DNA of 64,000 nt from Vanessa cardui (lineage: Eukaryota; Arthropoda; Insecta; Lepidoptera; Nymphalidae). The first letter of the stretch is position 1, and each line of letters opens with the position of its first letter. Under the pieces are notes generated by a model, which searched no databases, was not told the origin of the DNA, and saw nothing but the letters and a program-made list of their open reading frames with translations. Positions 1-11,421 of this stretch are shown here, piece by piece. A program made the position numbers and the translations under genes. Where the stretch lies: NCBI RefSeq assembly GCF_905220365.1, contig NC_061127.1:7316001-7380000 (forward strand). The letters are read 5' to 3'.

Positions 1-906
1 TGAGTTTGTCGTACATACTCATCTTCTTAAATCAGTCGGATTTCATCTAGCGCCCCATATATCGTCAGTACACAACCAGCTAATCTCTTGGAGGTAAGTA
101 CGTAACTAAGATGCAGTGATAAGTCTCACTGAGTTGAGTTAATTTACAATGTGTCTATTTGAGGCAGAGGGCGCCACAGTAATACTTCATTGTGGTCTTG
201 AGCTTTATTCTTCATCTTGATCCAAATCTTCGGTGTTCGCCGCTCTTGACAACACGGTGCGAAGCCAGGTTTGATGAGGGTATCTTTATCTTATGGATTC
301 AGGTTCGTTTGAGGGGTTATATGGTCTGGATTTCCTTGAGTTTTGGCGTAAGACGTTTTTGTATTCGTTTTACATCGACGGATCACAAATGTCAATCGAT
401 TTTTTTTTATTATAACCCAATTAAATGTGGCCAAAATATGGAAATTAGACGTATTAACATTCCCATGGCTTAAACTTCAGTCCTGTTCTGAACTGTTACG
501 ATTATGTCAGATTCGCGTACCATCGTGCTATGAGAGTAAGGCAAAAATTGGTCAGTTAAAACAGTTAATTTAGCTAGTCAATTTGAGTTGACAATGGTGC
601 AGAGGCCGAAATCTTTGAAAAGGAAACCAATAGGCCATTCGATAAATCTGTACTTGTTATTATATTCAAAAGGACACAGATCGCCTATAACTCAAAATAA
701 TTGCATCCATATAATGACATATTAGGGGAATCATGTGTTATATGCCACATACATTGACATGCTGAGAAAGAAAAGAAGTGAAGAGCCGCAACTGCTGCAA
801 AAAAAATGGGAGCAAACAAACGATTCGAATTATCCTGTTATTGCACATTATGTATTTATCTCATTTACAGTTGGATATAAAAAAATATAACACATCCACT
901 GGATAG
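1..906. other. Unassigned AT-rich DNA
   Basis: No gene or repeat is recognised. A 93-codon open frame lies at 192-473 on the plus strand, but its predicted protein shows no domain, signal peptide or family motif and I do not treat it as a gene. Confidence 0.5.
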
Positions 907-985
907 TGTTGGTTAATTTTTTGCACAGAATGTCGGAATCGTGATTCAACGGGAAATGCTAGCATTCTTGGCACGAGGTCATGAA
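907..985 (+). repeat. Re repeat: LINE C-terminal tail fragment
   Basis: The fragment shares the pattern gattcaacggg ... tgctagcattcttg ... ggtcatga with 45484-45610 and, more loosely, 47363-47470. In the 45484 copy the block translates as AIQRGYAASIL, which resembles the end of an endonuclease/reverse-transcriptase polyprotein (from memory). This copy has lost bases inside the block and is not coding. Confidence 0.4.
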
Positions 986-2094
986 GATTTTTTTTGTATA
1001 TCTCTACTAGGAATGATTAATTTTGTATAAATTATAATTCCACCACAAGTTAATGCGTAATTGTGGCAAAATTTTGACTAAACTTCTTTGGCTCCACCAT
1101 ATAATTCCTTTGCTGCCTGGTATAATTTAAAAAAGAAAACAAGCACTTGCTCATTCGTGAAAATCATTCCATATTTAAATGATTCATACGAATATAGAAT
1201 ATAAAATATCACATCCTCCTCCATGTCAACAATTAAATAGTCTAAGTATGCGTTTAAAAGCGGTAAAGCAAAAGCCACATCTTAAACAGAGTGAAGCGTT
1301 TCCCGCGTGAGCTATTTATTGTTAACTTCGCACTCGCAAGCACGTACCGTGCGGCGAGGGTCTAACTGTTCCCTGGGGGGAGGAAAACAGGAGATAAGCG
1401 AAAACAGATAATTAAGTTAATGTAATGGATTGTACAGACACACATAATATTGAAAATGAGACATTAACGAAAAAAATTACAAAATACATAGATTGTCATT
1501 TGTTTTTATTTTTCAATGTTGGTAAATCATTATTATAATAGAATAATGGAGATTGAAAATCGATCTCTTTAGTTCAGTTTTAAACAAGATTTCTATTTGT
1601 ATATTTAAAAGATATCTTTTTAACGAATGCAACAATATATTTCTAAAGACTAATATAACTTTGAAGATTAAACAGATTATATAATGAGCGATTCTAAAAT
1701 ATACTGAAGAATGAACATTGATCTCGTCTAATTAATAAACGAAATTTATATGAAGTTACAAATTCAATTCTAGAGGAATTACGATTTATTTATTGTGCTG
1801 CCAAACACAAAATATTATCTCGTTTAGATAGCGCTGCATTGATAAATAGTGTCTGACTATATTTCCCTTTGAAAAACAACAATTGTTTCATTTATAATGT
1901 TCAAATATTAAGCAGAGTAAACAGTAGTCTATCCACCTGAGCGAATTCAACCGTAAAAATTGATGACAAGCGTAGATTTCGCTGGTGCGGACTCACATTT
2001 CACATTCCAGATTTATTATTATCGGCGGAATTCGCGGTGTAAAAAACAAAACAATATCTACAATAAAATCTGATACGTTAATTATGACACTAGC
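986..2094. other. Unassigned AT-rich DNA
   Basis: No coding region or repeat is recognised. A short GC-richer patch near 1295-1385 has no visible structure that I can name. Confidence 0.45.
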
Positions 2095-2145
2095 GACTAA
2101 TGCTCCCGGCTTCGCACGGGTGCATTATATTAATAAGGAAAAATA
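2095..2145 (+). repeat. Ra repeat fragment
   Basis: A short piece of the dispersed Ra family, recognised by the block ggcttcgcacgggtgca, which also starts the copies at 6748 and 37542. Only the 5' end remains. The class of Ra is not clear from the sequence. Confidence 0.4.
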
Positions 2146-2455
2146 TGTCAATACATGCATGCAAACATCAAGTATTGCGTAGATTACATATACACTTATT
2201 ATTGCTTAAAAGAGTACTTTCTAGATAAAACGCCTGGATTTAGACTTGGTTTTCATCTCAGCACACTAATTATTGTAGAAAACAGTGTTGTATATCTGTT
2301 TATTTGAAAAGAGCAACTGTGCGCGTTTCTTGCCGTTTCTTCTCGTTTTACAAAACGTTGGTAGTATTTAAATATCGACGTTTCAAAAACGCTTCATTGT
2401 GATGTTTGCTTGAATAAAAATTTCGATTTGATTTTATTTGATTTGATATAATATA

Positions 2456-2475
2456 TAGAATAGAATAGAATAGAA
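2456..2475. repeat. (TAGAA)4 microsatellite
   Basis: Four perfect copies of the 5-mer TAGAA, preceded by an imperfect run of GATTT-like units from about 2424. Confidence 0.85.
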
Positions 2476-2671
2476 TGTATTTATTTGAAACACAGGCACG
2501 GGTATTACAATAAAAAAGGAACAAGAGAAACAAAAAAAATCTACGAACTAACTAAAACTATGACAATAAATCCAAAAACAATTATGTGCGTAGACATGTA
2601 CACATAGAAAGCCTGCAAATATGCCGTGTCCCAAACAGGCGGACCATTCATATACATTATATATATATATA

Positions 2672-2697
2672 CAGTGTAAACTCTATATAACGACACT
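2672..2697. repeat. Left terminal inverted repeat of the pogo-like element
   Basis: Begins cagtgtaaactc. It pairs with 3594-3619 at 23 of 26 positions. Confidence 0.8.
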
Positions 2698-2907
2698 GAA
2701 GGGACTGTGCATTTTATGGCGTTATAAAGAGTGGTCGTTAAATGAAGAGAAGAAAAATCAGAATGCGAAAAAAAAGTTTATTTTAGTCTATTGTTAGTAG
2801 TTATGTACAAAAAATATATATATCTTATTTGAAAGCTATTGCGTATACTCTGTTATTTTTGTCTGACGCCTTTTGCTGCACGACCAATTTTGTTGTGTAT
2901 AATTTTT

Positions 2908-3262
2908 TTATTTATATCTTATATAAAGGAAGTAATTTTCCAATAATTTAGCTGCTTTCAGAACTTCTTTAACGCTTGGCGGAGGCTCAAGCTCATCCGT
3001 CTCATCTTCTTCATCTCTTTATTCTTGAACCTCAGTTTTTTCTCACTGAATCCAAAATTTCTATGTCTGTGAGTGAAGCCGTTGTAAGCAGGCAGTTGTC
3101 TACTTCGATGTAGGTTTGAAAATTTACCGTATTTCCTGCCATGTTGACCTGCTGAATCCACTCAGTTAATGGAAGGTCGTCGTCGCTATCAAACTCAAGT
3201 TCTGTTTCCACCTCATCAATCGTAGCAATCAACATATGATAACGTTGTAATCCATGACTCAT
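2908..3262 (-). pseudogene. pogo/Tigger transposase, C-terminal fragment with frameshift
   Basis: Read on the minus strand, an open frame from ATG at 3262 contains an acidic stretch (FDSDDDLPLTEW) followed by SLTDIEIL and stops at 3032. A second minus frame continues with EPPPSVKEVLKAAKLLENYF and ends with TAA at 2908-2910. Acidic tail, then L-T-D-x-x-I, then P-S-x-K-E-V-L-x-A is the order seen at the C-terminus of pogo/Tigger transposases, from established knowledge of the family. The two frames imply a frameshift near 3032-3050. No helix-turn-helix or DDE residues remain, so it cannot encode an active transposase. Confidence 0.7.
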
Positions 3263-3593
3263 ACTTATTAGGCATGGTCACAGTCTACACGTGCAAGCAA
3301 TCCCAATTTGTAAACAAATTAACGAATTTCTTAGAAAGTTCCTAATGCGTGGTGCCGACATTCGAGTTTATTGAGGGCTAGAATAATAAAGCGACAAAAG
3401 AACGTACACAGATGAGCGGTTTTTTTCTAATTTTAGCAACTTAAAAGGAAAAGAACTTAATTTTTATTTCTCAATTTTTGTCGTTATTGAGAGTGGGTGT
3501 GATGTTATGTAGAGTGTATCATTGTATAGAATACAAGCTAAACCAACTAAAACCAATTGATTTCGACGCTTTAGAGAGTTTGCCGTTAAATCG

Positions 3594-3619
3594 AGTGACG
3601 TTACATGGAGTTTACACTG
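3594..3619. repeat. Right terminal inverted repeat of the pogo-like element
   Basis: Ends gagtttacactg, followed by TA at 3620-3621. Confidence 0.8.
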
Positions 3620-3650
3620 TATATATATATATAATGTAACCTCTTTATGA

Positions 3651-3662
3651 TATTAGTGTACA
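3651..3662. repeat. Target-site duplication, left, of S1 at 3663
   Basis: tattagtgtaca, repeated exactly at 3971-3982. Confidence 0.9.
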
Positions 3663-3970
3663 ACATCAGCAACAACAGCCTGTAAATTCCCACTGTTGGG
3701 CTAAGGGCCTCCTCTCTCTTTGAGGAGAAGGTTTGGAACATATTCCACCACGCTGTTCCAATGCGGGTTGGTGGAATACACATGTGGCAGAATTTCTATG
3801 AAATTTGTCACATGCAGGTTTCCTCCCGATGTTTTCCTTCACCGCTGAGCACGAGATGAATTATTAAGACAAATCAAGGCACATGAATCAGCGGTGCTTG
3901 CCTGGGTTTGAACCAGCAATCATCGGTTAAGATGCACGCGTTCAAACCACTGGGCCATCTCGACTTTTTT
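3663..3970 (-). mobile_element. S1 tRNA-headed SINE, full-length, with target duplication
   Basis: On the minus strand the copy begins with a tRNA-like head: an A-box-like segment in tggcccagtggtt and a B-box-like segment in ggttcaaaccc. It continues through the conserved S1 body and ends caggctgttgttgctg. The duplication tattagtgtaca flanks it perfectly (3651-3662 and 3971-3982). The head implies transcription by RNA polymerase III. The tail resembles the RTE end at 49528-49588, which suggests mobilisation by an RTE LINE. It belongs to the subfamily with a GTT-rich tail. Confidence 0.88.
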
Positions 3971-3982
3971 TATTAGTGTACA
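3971..3982. repeat. Target-site duplication, right, of S1 at 3663
   Basis: tattagtgtaca, the partner of 3651-3662. Confidence 0.9.
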
Positions 3983-5278
3983 TTAAGCGTTAAAAACAAC
4001 AAAGAATGTATTTTCGTTTGAAAAATTGTAAAAAGACACTGGCGTTTTCTGTGTTAATACTTAAATAACTTACATGAAAGAATGCATAATTAAATTCTTG
4101 AAAAACGCCCGTTTTACAAAATACTCCGGATTAACTTTTAACGCCTTAGGCTGGAGGTCTACTCACACTGAAGCGTAATTAAATATTTCAGTAACAAAAA
4201 CCCGTAGCCCGCGAGGGCAGCCCTCGTGAATAACTTATTATCGCATCTCACCTGTCAAGAGTGATTTTCAGGATTTTCTCTCACTATATAAAATAACTAA
4301 TCTCCTGCCGAGTATCGCTTTTTTTTTTAAAAAAAGTTTTTATATAACTTTACTTGTTTGTGTGTGTGAGTTAATCCTTGCAACTGAATTTTAAATCAGA
4401 TCCACCCAAGGGATTGAGCTGAAATGTTGTGCTCACCTTTGGTAGCGATGACAAAACAATCTCTTATAAAAAATATTATACTTTTGCGTCAAATAAAAGT
4501 TTGGTTTTATAACGTTTTTTTTTTAATTACTTCATATTGAAAATTGCAAGGCCTCGCATAAAGTCTCTCAAAGTAATAAAATATTTCTTTTTCAAAGTTG
4601 AATTTTTTGAGTTCTGTAACTATCGAGTGAAATGTTTTCACTTCAATAACACGTACTGTACGCAGAAAAATTTTAAAATTTTGATTGGATATTTTAATAA
4701 CAATAATATGTAAAGAAACAAACGATTATATTAGGATCTATGTCGTAGTGTACACAATTCATTTACAAGAGTTTACTAGCGGAATAACGGTAGATAGCTT
4801 TGTTTCGTCAGTGCTTTCATATATTTTAATTATACTCACACTGAAATAAATACAAATACACTTAAATAATAAGATTTCACGATTATCAGACGACATTACA
4901 TGTTTTATAACGAAACAAATCTCACTTAAATGGCTATTACTTCAATTCCAAAAAGTAACAACTTGAAATTCCATAGTAATTCCAGTATACCTATTTTATT
5001 TTTGCTTCAACGGTCTGAAAATCAACAGCACATTTTTGAAAAATCGGAGGCCCTTAAACATTGTTCGTAAATTATTATTATGTAGACGTTTAAGTGAAAA
5101 GTAAGCGCTGTTTCACTCATCATACACCTGAGGTCTGAAATGTGAACGACATTAAGAATTTCGACAAGAACATTAGTTTGAAATTTATGCTTTGCCTTTT
5201 GGTAGGGGACGGTACAGTCACTTAAAGGCGTGGACTTTACCGATGATACTGGGTTTGGACTGGAGAAAGCAATGTGTT
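3983..5278. other. Unassigned AT-rich DNA
   Basis: No gene is recognised. A segment near 4340-4500 looks like a worn dispersed repeat (a run of T, then a TGTGTGTG stretch), but I cannot place it in a family. Confidence 0.4.
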
Positions 5279-5290
5279 TTCATGTGCTTA

Positions 5291-5591
5291 CAATAACAGC
5301 CTGGCAATTTCCCACCACTGGGCTAAGGCCTCCTTTCTCTTTGAAAAGAAGGTTTGGAGCATATTTCACCACGATGCTTAATGCATTTTGGTGGATTAAC
5401 ATGTGGCAGAATTTCATTGAAATTAGGCACTGCAGCTTTCCTCAAAATGTTTTCTTTTACCGCCGAGCTCGAGATGAAATATAAACACAGATTAAACACA
5501 TGAAAATTCAGTGATGATTGCCTGGGTTTGAACCCGCAGTCATCGGTTAAGTTGCACGCGTTCTAACCACTGGGCCATCTCGGCTTTATTA
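5291..5591 (-). mobile_element. S1 SINE, near full-length, with target duplication
   Basis: A minus-strand S1 copy with recognisable A-box and B-box segments in the head (tggcccagtggtt, gggttcaaaccc) and the complete body. A 12-bp duplication ttcatgtgctta flanks it at 5279-5290 and 5592-5603. Several substitutions in the body show it is older than the copy at 32509. Confidence 0.85.
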
Positions 5592-5766
5592 TTCATGTGC
5601 TTAATCTGCTGGTAATACATGTAATAGTCGGTTCGGCAAAACCAAACACATTTTTTTTTTAATCTGTTGATTTCCGCGATTAGATCAGAGTTTAACACAT
5701 GTGTCTGATATCGTATCATATCCACCAACTTGTATTTGTGCCGCTTTCTGAAATAAACTCGAAATC

Positions 5767-5823
5767 TTCTCCATTATAGAAGAGAAGGCTGTTACCCAAC
5801 CGTGGGATATTCGCAAGCTATAA
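5767..5823 (+). repeat. Degraded S1 3' end
   Basis: The order agagaaggct, then a cccaaccgtggga block, then a worn tail resembles the last 55 bases of S1 in plus orientation. It is diverged and the boundaries are approximate. Confidence 0.35.
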
Positions 5824-6747
5824 TTTTAAGTAAGCGTGTATTTTTTATGTCTGTAGTAAAGGATGCCTAGACCATATTTTTCGTCAAAAAACTTTTGTAT
5901 AGTTTTTAACGTGTATACGAAAATATTTTTACATTTTATATCGCCTCTGTTTCTTTTTTTGTGTCGCTGTCTAAAAAAGCTTTGAAACGGATTTTGAATT
6001 TTTATGTAGTTCCAGTTTCGCATTCTCTAAAAAAGATTTTTAATTCAAGAGCAATCATTTGGAGCTCCTTTCTCTTGACCAATTAAAAAACTTATTAATT
6101 TATATATTATCAAACAAGAATATATGTATATCTTTAATCTTTAGTAAACGCTATATTATAGTATTTCATTTCATATATGATATATGATTAATATACACTA
6201 TATTTAAAATACATCGTAACAGTTTAACCGAACACCATACAACTTGTCCCAAATAACTAGTTTTTTTTTCTTGAGAGGGTTTTCAAATTATACACTAGAT
6301 GGCGTTGTAACACATCAATCACACACAAAATCGCACAATCAATTTTTATACACCTTTGTCGAAATATTTTATTTATTTAACATACAGATTTCATCATAAT
6401 TAAAAAATAATAATAATAACGTAAATAAAATAGATAGGAAAAATTAAATTGAGCACTATGGCTAATAATAGGTATGGGCTTCCTTGTAGCTTCAGTAATA
6501 AGGCTTACGGTTTTTCCAATAAATGGTTTATTTAATTAAAAAATATCATTAAAATCCTGAGACGGTCCTGATTTTATCGCGTACATACAATATTATATAT
6601 CTTATTTGTTTCTTTAAAAAGTATTCCTTTAAAAAGTAATTAAACGATTAAATTAAGAGTACCATAAGTATGATATGTTGTCATAATTCCAGTAAGTAAA
6701 ATTGAGTTTGAGTGTTTATATACTGTACATTAATACAATATGTTTAT
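5824..6747. other. Unassigned AT-rich DNA
   Basis: No coding region or known repeat is seen. Confidence 0.5.
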
Positions 6748-7013
6748 TTATAGCGAACCGCCCCGGCATCACACGGGTGCAATACTGATACAAAGTATAC
6801 CTACTACAGAATGTTTGACTATCTTTATTGAATCCTCTATAATTATCAGTGTTTCTCTACTATATTGTGCATATATTGTACATATAAACCTTCATTTTAA
6901 ACCAATCAATGTATTAAGAAACTCGTATTAAAATTCGTTCTGTAATTTTAAAGATATAAGCATACATAGGGATAGAAAGCGGTAGGCGACTTCGCTTTAT
7001 ACTATGTAATAAT
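6748..7013 (+). repeat. Ra repeat, near full-length
   Basis: Begins agcgaaccgccccggcatc and ends with a block containing gcatacatagggat and ttcgctttatactatg. The same start and end occur at 37542-37783 and, on the minus strand, at 39685-39895. The family is dispersed and non-coding. Its class (SINE-like or non-autonomous DNA element) is not settled by what I can see. Confidence 0.55.
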
Positions 7014-7815
7014 AATAAGGCAATATATTATATATAAGGAAACGTTAATAATGAGCAAGATTCATGTAATCCTTGTATCAACGAAATCGATGTATTAAAC
7101 AATATATCATTTTGTAAGATGTTTACTCAATCTACAGATCGAGAGACAGCATATAACTCTCCCCGGAGGCTGATGAATGGCTCGCAATTTAATTGAATTA
7201 TGTCACCTGGACAAGACGAGATCGTCTCAGTAACACTACATAGCTCGACCACAACATTACTCCCTGTCTTGACCTAATAAACCCGAGGTCATTACCGATA
7301 ATGCGAAGATTCGATACAGTCAAGATACTGAGCGTAAAATAGTTTGTAATATATCAAAAACATGTACTCAAGATATTCCCAAATCGAAAAAGCGAAGCGA
7401 CATTATGATACTCTAAATTAAAATAGCCATTCAATCAACATTTTTCAAATCGACGCCAAATATATCTTATTCGACGTAAAACTTGTGTATACTTCCACAT
7501 CATATAGGTATTGTATGTATATAGCGCATTGATTATCTACGGAGTGGTTAAATTTTCTTACGGATCCAATGTCTACGAGAAGCCATCACTTATCAGTAGA
7601 AAAATTTAACCCTCCTTATATATAATGGAAATGTGTGCTACATAACTGTAAAACAAATTCATTATTAATTAGATCCATAATGTTTATTTTCAAGACTACT
7701 CATCAATTATAACAATGTTTTTTTTTATGCTAATTACATAATTATCAGTATCTTTTTTAAATTGTTTGTTATAGCTATTTGTTGTTATTAGATGTATTTA
7801 AATAATTATATATTT
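7014..7815. other. Unassigned DNA
   Basis: No gene or repeat is recognised. A slightly GC-richer patch at 7140-7320 shows no domain in any frame. Confidence 0.45.
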
Positions 7816-8060
7816 TCTTGGTAGTAGAGCTTTGTGCTAACCTTGTCTTGGTAGGTACCACTCATTCATCAGATATTATACCGCCAAACAGCAGTACATA
7901 GTATTGGTATATTCCAGTTTGAAGGCTGAGTGAGCCAGTGTAATAACAGGCACAAGATATGTATGTATATCATTCATTAACACATCTTATTTCTCGGGGT
8001 TGATGGCACATTGGCGATTTAAGGATTGGGTCTGTTTGCTCGTCCGCCTACCTATTATAA
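7816..8060 (+). mobile_element. S2 SINE-like element, diverged
   Basis: A plus-strand S2 copy. It keeps the ttggtaggtaccac head block, the gagtgagccagtgtaa middle block and the ctcgtccgcctacctat tail. Parts of the 3' third are deleted and no target duplication is visible. Confidence 0.7.
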
Positions 8061-8574
8061 TTTCTATTTTTATTATTTGTTAGTGATTAAACAAGTCTTT
8101 CATGGCCATAAGGCCATTGAACTGTTGACAAACTCAATCAATCAGCCTATTATTAGCAATAATAAATTCAATCTGTATTGTTATGTAACCTAAGCATCTT
8201 AAGTAGATTAGCACACAACTTAATTATACATGTATTGTCATTGTTAAGTATTTGAAATTCACAGTGTTGTCATATATAATACGTTGAATTTCCAAGAATA
8301 GAACAAACACAGACTAAGTACTCGTGTGCTTTTTATAATCGGCTTATCTTAAACCAGTTTGAAATGCTTGATTATGAGAAATTCAGACGATGTGGTGAGG
8401 ATTAAAATAAATTTAGTAATATTCGTGATCGTGCAACTTATGTGTTTCACTTATGATAACACTAGTTGCAGCTGTTAAAAGAATAGTTTTCGTGCATTTT
8501 AATTATGTTGAGCAATAAAGTTTTTTATATAAGATTTTAAATTAACATGGTTATTTTTATAGATTGAACTTTGT
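8061..8574. other. Unassigned AT-rich DNA
   Basis: Nothing recognisable. Confidence 0.5.
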
Positions 8575-8665
8575 GAACAAGACATTCGTAGATAATGTCG
8601 AAATATCGAGCTCCAAAGGATAAAAATGAAGAAACATGGTAAATATCCCGTAATTAATAACTGTA
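8575..8665 (+). repeat. Rf repeat fragment
   Basis: Contains acatggtaaatatcccgta, shared exactly with 38811-38835, and an upstream cgagctcca block also present there. Non-coding; class unknown. Confidence 0.4.
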
Positions 8666-9657
8666 ATAATATTTTTATTTTATAAGTTCAAAAAGGTACC
8701 AGTGAATCTCTCTTTAGGAAATTATAAATAATTCGAAATATAAATATACTTTAACAAGATTTAATTAGAATTATTTAGTAAGGAACAATAAAAAAGATAC
8801 AGACAAAAACCATTATACTAAAAATTAAAAGAGGTTATATAGGCTACTAAGGACTAAAAACAAACTTAAGACACAAGAAAATATATAGTACTGGCTGCAA
8901 AGAAAACAAATTGGTATAATTCAGTGTTTTAGCTCCATGAACGGAATAAATGAGTTCTTGTTTACACTGTGCGTACAGCGCTTCGTCATACCGTAGGAGT
9001 ATTACATAGTCATGAGCTGTTCCATGGTAGCTGTATTAACACCTGCTTGCCATTAACCAAGAGCGAGAAATTATATTCACATACAGTGCCATATAGGAGG
9101 TTTCATCAAGGAGTTTTTATTTAAAATCGCATGTCTCTATTTAATAAGTGTAATGACCTGTTATAGTACTTAAAATTATAATAAGATAAAAACAAGTTTT
9201 AAGTTCATGTGCAATGATTAATTGTAAGATTCTTCAGTAAAACCTTCATCTTCTTCCTCATCATAATCTTCATTATAATTACATCATGAATGAATTTATG
9301 AATGAGGATTATATTATGTTCTATTTATAACTATATTCTGTTTTTACCTTTTTTACCCCTTTTAGTATCTATGGCGTCTCTTATGGTATATTGCAGTCAT
9401 TATGCCGTGAAAGGGTTATTAACAAGGGTATTATACACGTGTGCTGAAAATGCTCCCATTAGTTTTGGACATAAATAACTTAAGGTAAATCTTGCTCTGT
9501 TTATCGAGTATGTAGGTAAAAGTGCAAGCTGTATACAACTGAATATTTAATCATAAACATTCAAACTACTCGTGAAAAGTTAAAGTAAGTGGTTTGTCTC
9601 CACCTCTCACTTCAGCTGCGACTCAGATCCTGAGCTCATTTCACATTGCTTCAATGC
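8666..9657. other. Unassigned AT-rich DNA
   Basis: No gene or known repeat is seen. Confidence 0.5.
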
Positions 9658-9890
9658 CATTTGATGTTTTTTTTTCTTGCTGGAATAACGCATTATACGT
9701 TTGCCCTACATGATGTAGGGGGCATGTGGGGCTCGCCGGCACCAAAGGCGCCGGTATACCCACTAAAAAACCAGCGGTACCCACTCCATTAGGGTGGGCA
9801 TCACGAGATTGCTTACGCATGCTACCGTGACGCCCCGACGGTTGGTTCACCCAAGGCCTTCATGTTAGAGGAGTTCCCGGGGTGCCCTTT
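9658..9890 (-). repeat. Rd repeat: GC-richer LINE 3' tail
   Basis: This patch is visibly richer in G+C than its surroundings. On the minus strand it contains gtaccgctggttttttagtg, a ggcgag-cccaca block and an end with gcgttattccagcaag. The plus-strand repeat at 22125-22315 has the same blocks in the same order, so the two are copies of one family. I recognise the layout as a lepidopteran non-LTR retrotransposon 3' end (from memory). The 69-codon minus frame inside it (9641-9850) has no recognisable domain. Confidence 0.45.
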
Positions 9891-10201
9891 GATGTAAAGT
9901 GTAGTCGGCTTTTATCCCACATACACAGATTGAAGCACTGAATATGAGGGAAATTGATCGTCCTCTGGATTCAAACCCCAAGTCGGTCCGTTAAAAAGTT
10001 ACTTGGTTTTATATAACAGCGCCAAGTCTATTTTCAATGTTGTCAATGTTCAAAGTTTAATGTTTTTTACACCTGTAAAGATGTATCACTTCGAATGTTA
10101 CCTACATCAAATATTAATTTTAGTTGTTTGGTGATAAGATGATGGTGTAACTTTTACAATAAAAAAAAAAGGGGGCAAGTGCGAGTTGAACTCGCGTGAA
10201 G

Positions 10202-10214
10202 AGGGTTCCGTACG
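10202..10214. repeat. Subterminal inverted repeat, 3' side of the Helentron-like element
   Basis: agggttccgtacg. Its exact reverse complement is at 11409-11421. Confidence 0.8.
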
Positions 10215-10221
10215 ATGTTAC

Positions 10222-10770
10222 CTATATGTTTTTTTTAAATCTGACCCAAATTTGTTTGTGGTAACTAAAAAAAGTATGAATGGTCCCTGATTGGAGAGGG
10301 ATATTACTAAATATATTATCTATTGTTGAATTTTGTCTTGTTGTATATTCTTGAATACGCGGAGTAAGACCGAGTGACAGAAGGTATTCTGATATTTCAT
10401 TTTTTGATTTGTCCTTAAAATCAATATTAAAGTCACCGGCAATAATAATCTTTTCGTTTGCACTAATAGCCTTTTTAATACATTCGACTGCAATTTTCGG
10501 AAGACATCTTGGTGATTTATATACGGTTAAAAATTGAACACCAAATGCTTTGAATTGAAGACATTCACAGTGTCCACCTCCTGGACTATCTATAAATAAA
10601 CCTTTATTGGAACCGTCATCTAATTCATTGACGTAATTACAATTTATATATGCTATTGCACCCCTTCCGGGATTTGCATTCAATACATTGGGACCGTCTA
10701 TTCTGCACACTTGCTCAAAACCTTCCAACTCAAAATTGTCGCTTCGAGAGCCCCAAGTTTCTACGAAAAA
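10222..10770 (-). pseudogene. Endonuclease remnant (non-LTR/Helentron type)
   Basis: An open minus-strand frame runs from 10770 to the TAG at 10222-10224. It contains the endonuclease landmarks ETW (start near 10761), AGDFNID, STIDNIF and FSYHKQIW, in the order expected for exonuclease-endonuclease-phosphatase-fold nucleases of non-LTR elements and Helentrons. The usual SDH triad near the end reads SYH here. The N-terminus, including the first catalytic Asn, is missing, and an in-frame stop lies just before 10770. The stop codon sits only 8 bases from the subterminal repeat, as expected for a C-terminal domain at an element end. It is not functional as it stands. Confidence 0.65.
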
Positions 10771-11385
10771 TTAATTAATATCTCCTAAAACATTGGTCGT
10801 AGAATGCTCATTATGGGCTTATTTTTTTCGTTAAATATTCATCTACAAACCGATTTAACAAAACTTAACATTGGAGTTAAAAATATGTTCTCCCACACAT
10901 TCCACCTGCAAATGTAAGTTGGTACGCACAATATTGAGTGATTTACCATGTTATTTTAATATCATGGACTTCTTATAGGTTTTCCTATAATCTATAAGGA
11001 GAAAACTAATTTCTGTATTTTTTTCAAAATTTTAGGTTCAGTAGTTTCGGAGATAAGGGGGGGGGAATGGTCGATTTTCGTCTATTTTCTTGAATAACTT
11101 GGAAACTATTTATTTTAAAATTACAAAAAAAAACATTTAAGATCTTCTCAACAAGACCTTTCATTTGATATGCCACACGATGCAGTTTTCAGATATTTTT
11201 TTTTTAATTTTCCCCTTCCCCCCCAAAATGACCCCCCATATACAGATTTCATCTACTCACGTCACACCTCTGTGTTTGGGTTACAGGAATTGATATGTGT
11301 ACCAAATTTCAACTTAATCGGTCTAATAGATTCGGAGATAATTGACTGTAAGCGACGGACGGACAGACACACGAGTGATCCTATA

Positions 11386-11421
11386 AGGGTTCCGTTTTTG
11401 TATTCAGACGTACGGAACCCT
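11386..11421. repeat. 5' subterminal inverted repeat and hairpin of the Helentron-like element
   Basis: agggttccgt (11386-11395) pairs with acggaaccct (11412-11421) over 10 bp with a 16-nt loop. The segment 11409-11421 is also the partner of 10202-10214. Confidence 0.75.

Larger units (their letters stand above)
2672..3619 (-). mobile_element. pogo/Tigger-like DNA transposon remnant
   Basis: The 948-bp element begins CAGTGTAAACTC and ends with its reverse complement. The first 26 bases of the two ends match at 23 positions. Both ends are flanked by TA, as expected for a pogo-type Tc1/mariner element. The minus strand carries the C-terminal part of a pogo/Tigger-like transposase. The DDE catalytic part is absent, so this is an internally deleted, non-autonomous copy. 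It lies between (TA)n tracts that mirror each other (see findings). Confidence 0.75.

Noticed and set aside
192..473. 93-codon open frame near the left edge
   Set aside because: No domain, no family resemblance and no regulatory context; length is within chance expectation for this DNA.
8575..8620. Possible hammerhead ribozyme core in the Rf repeat (hairpin gacatt/aatgtc followed by gaaat)
   Set aside because: The invariant CTGANGA core before the hairpin has at least two mismatches and the other stems could not be drawn.
9641..9850. 69-codon minus-strand frame in GC-richer DNA
   Set aside because: It lies in the Rd LINE tail; the higher GC comes from that repeat.
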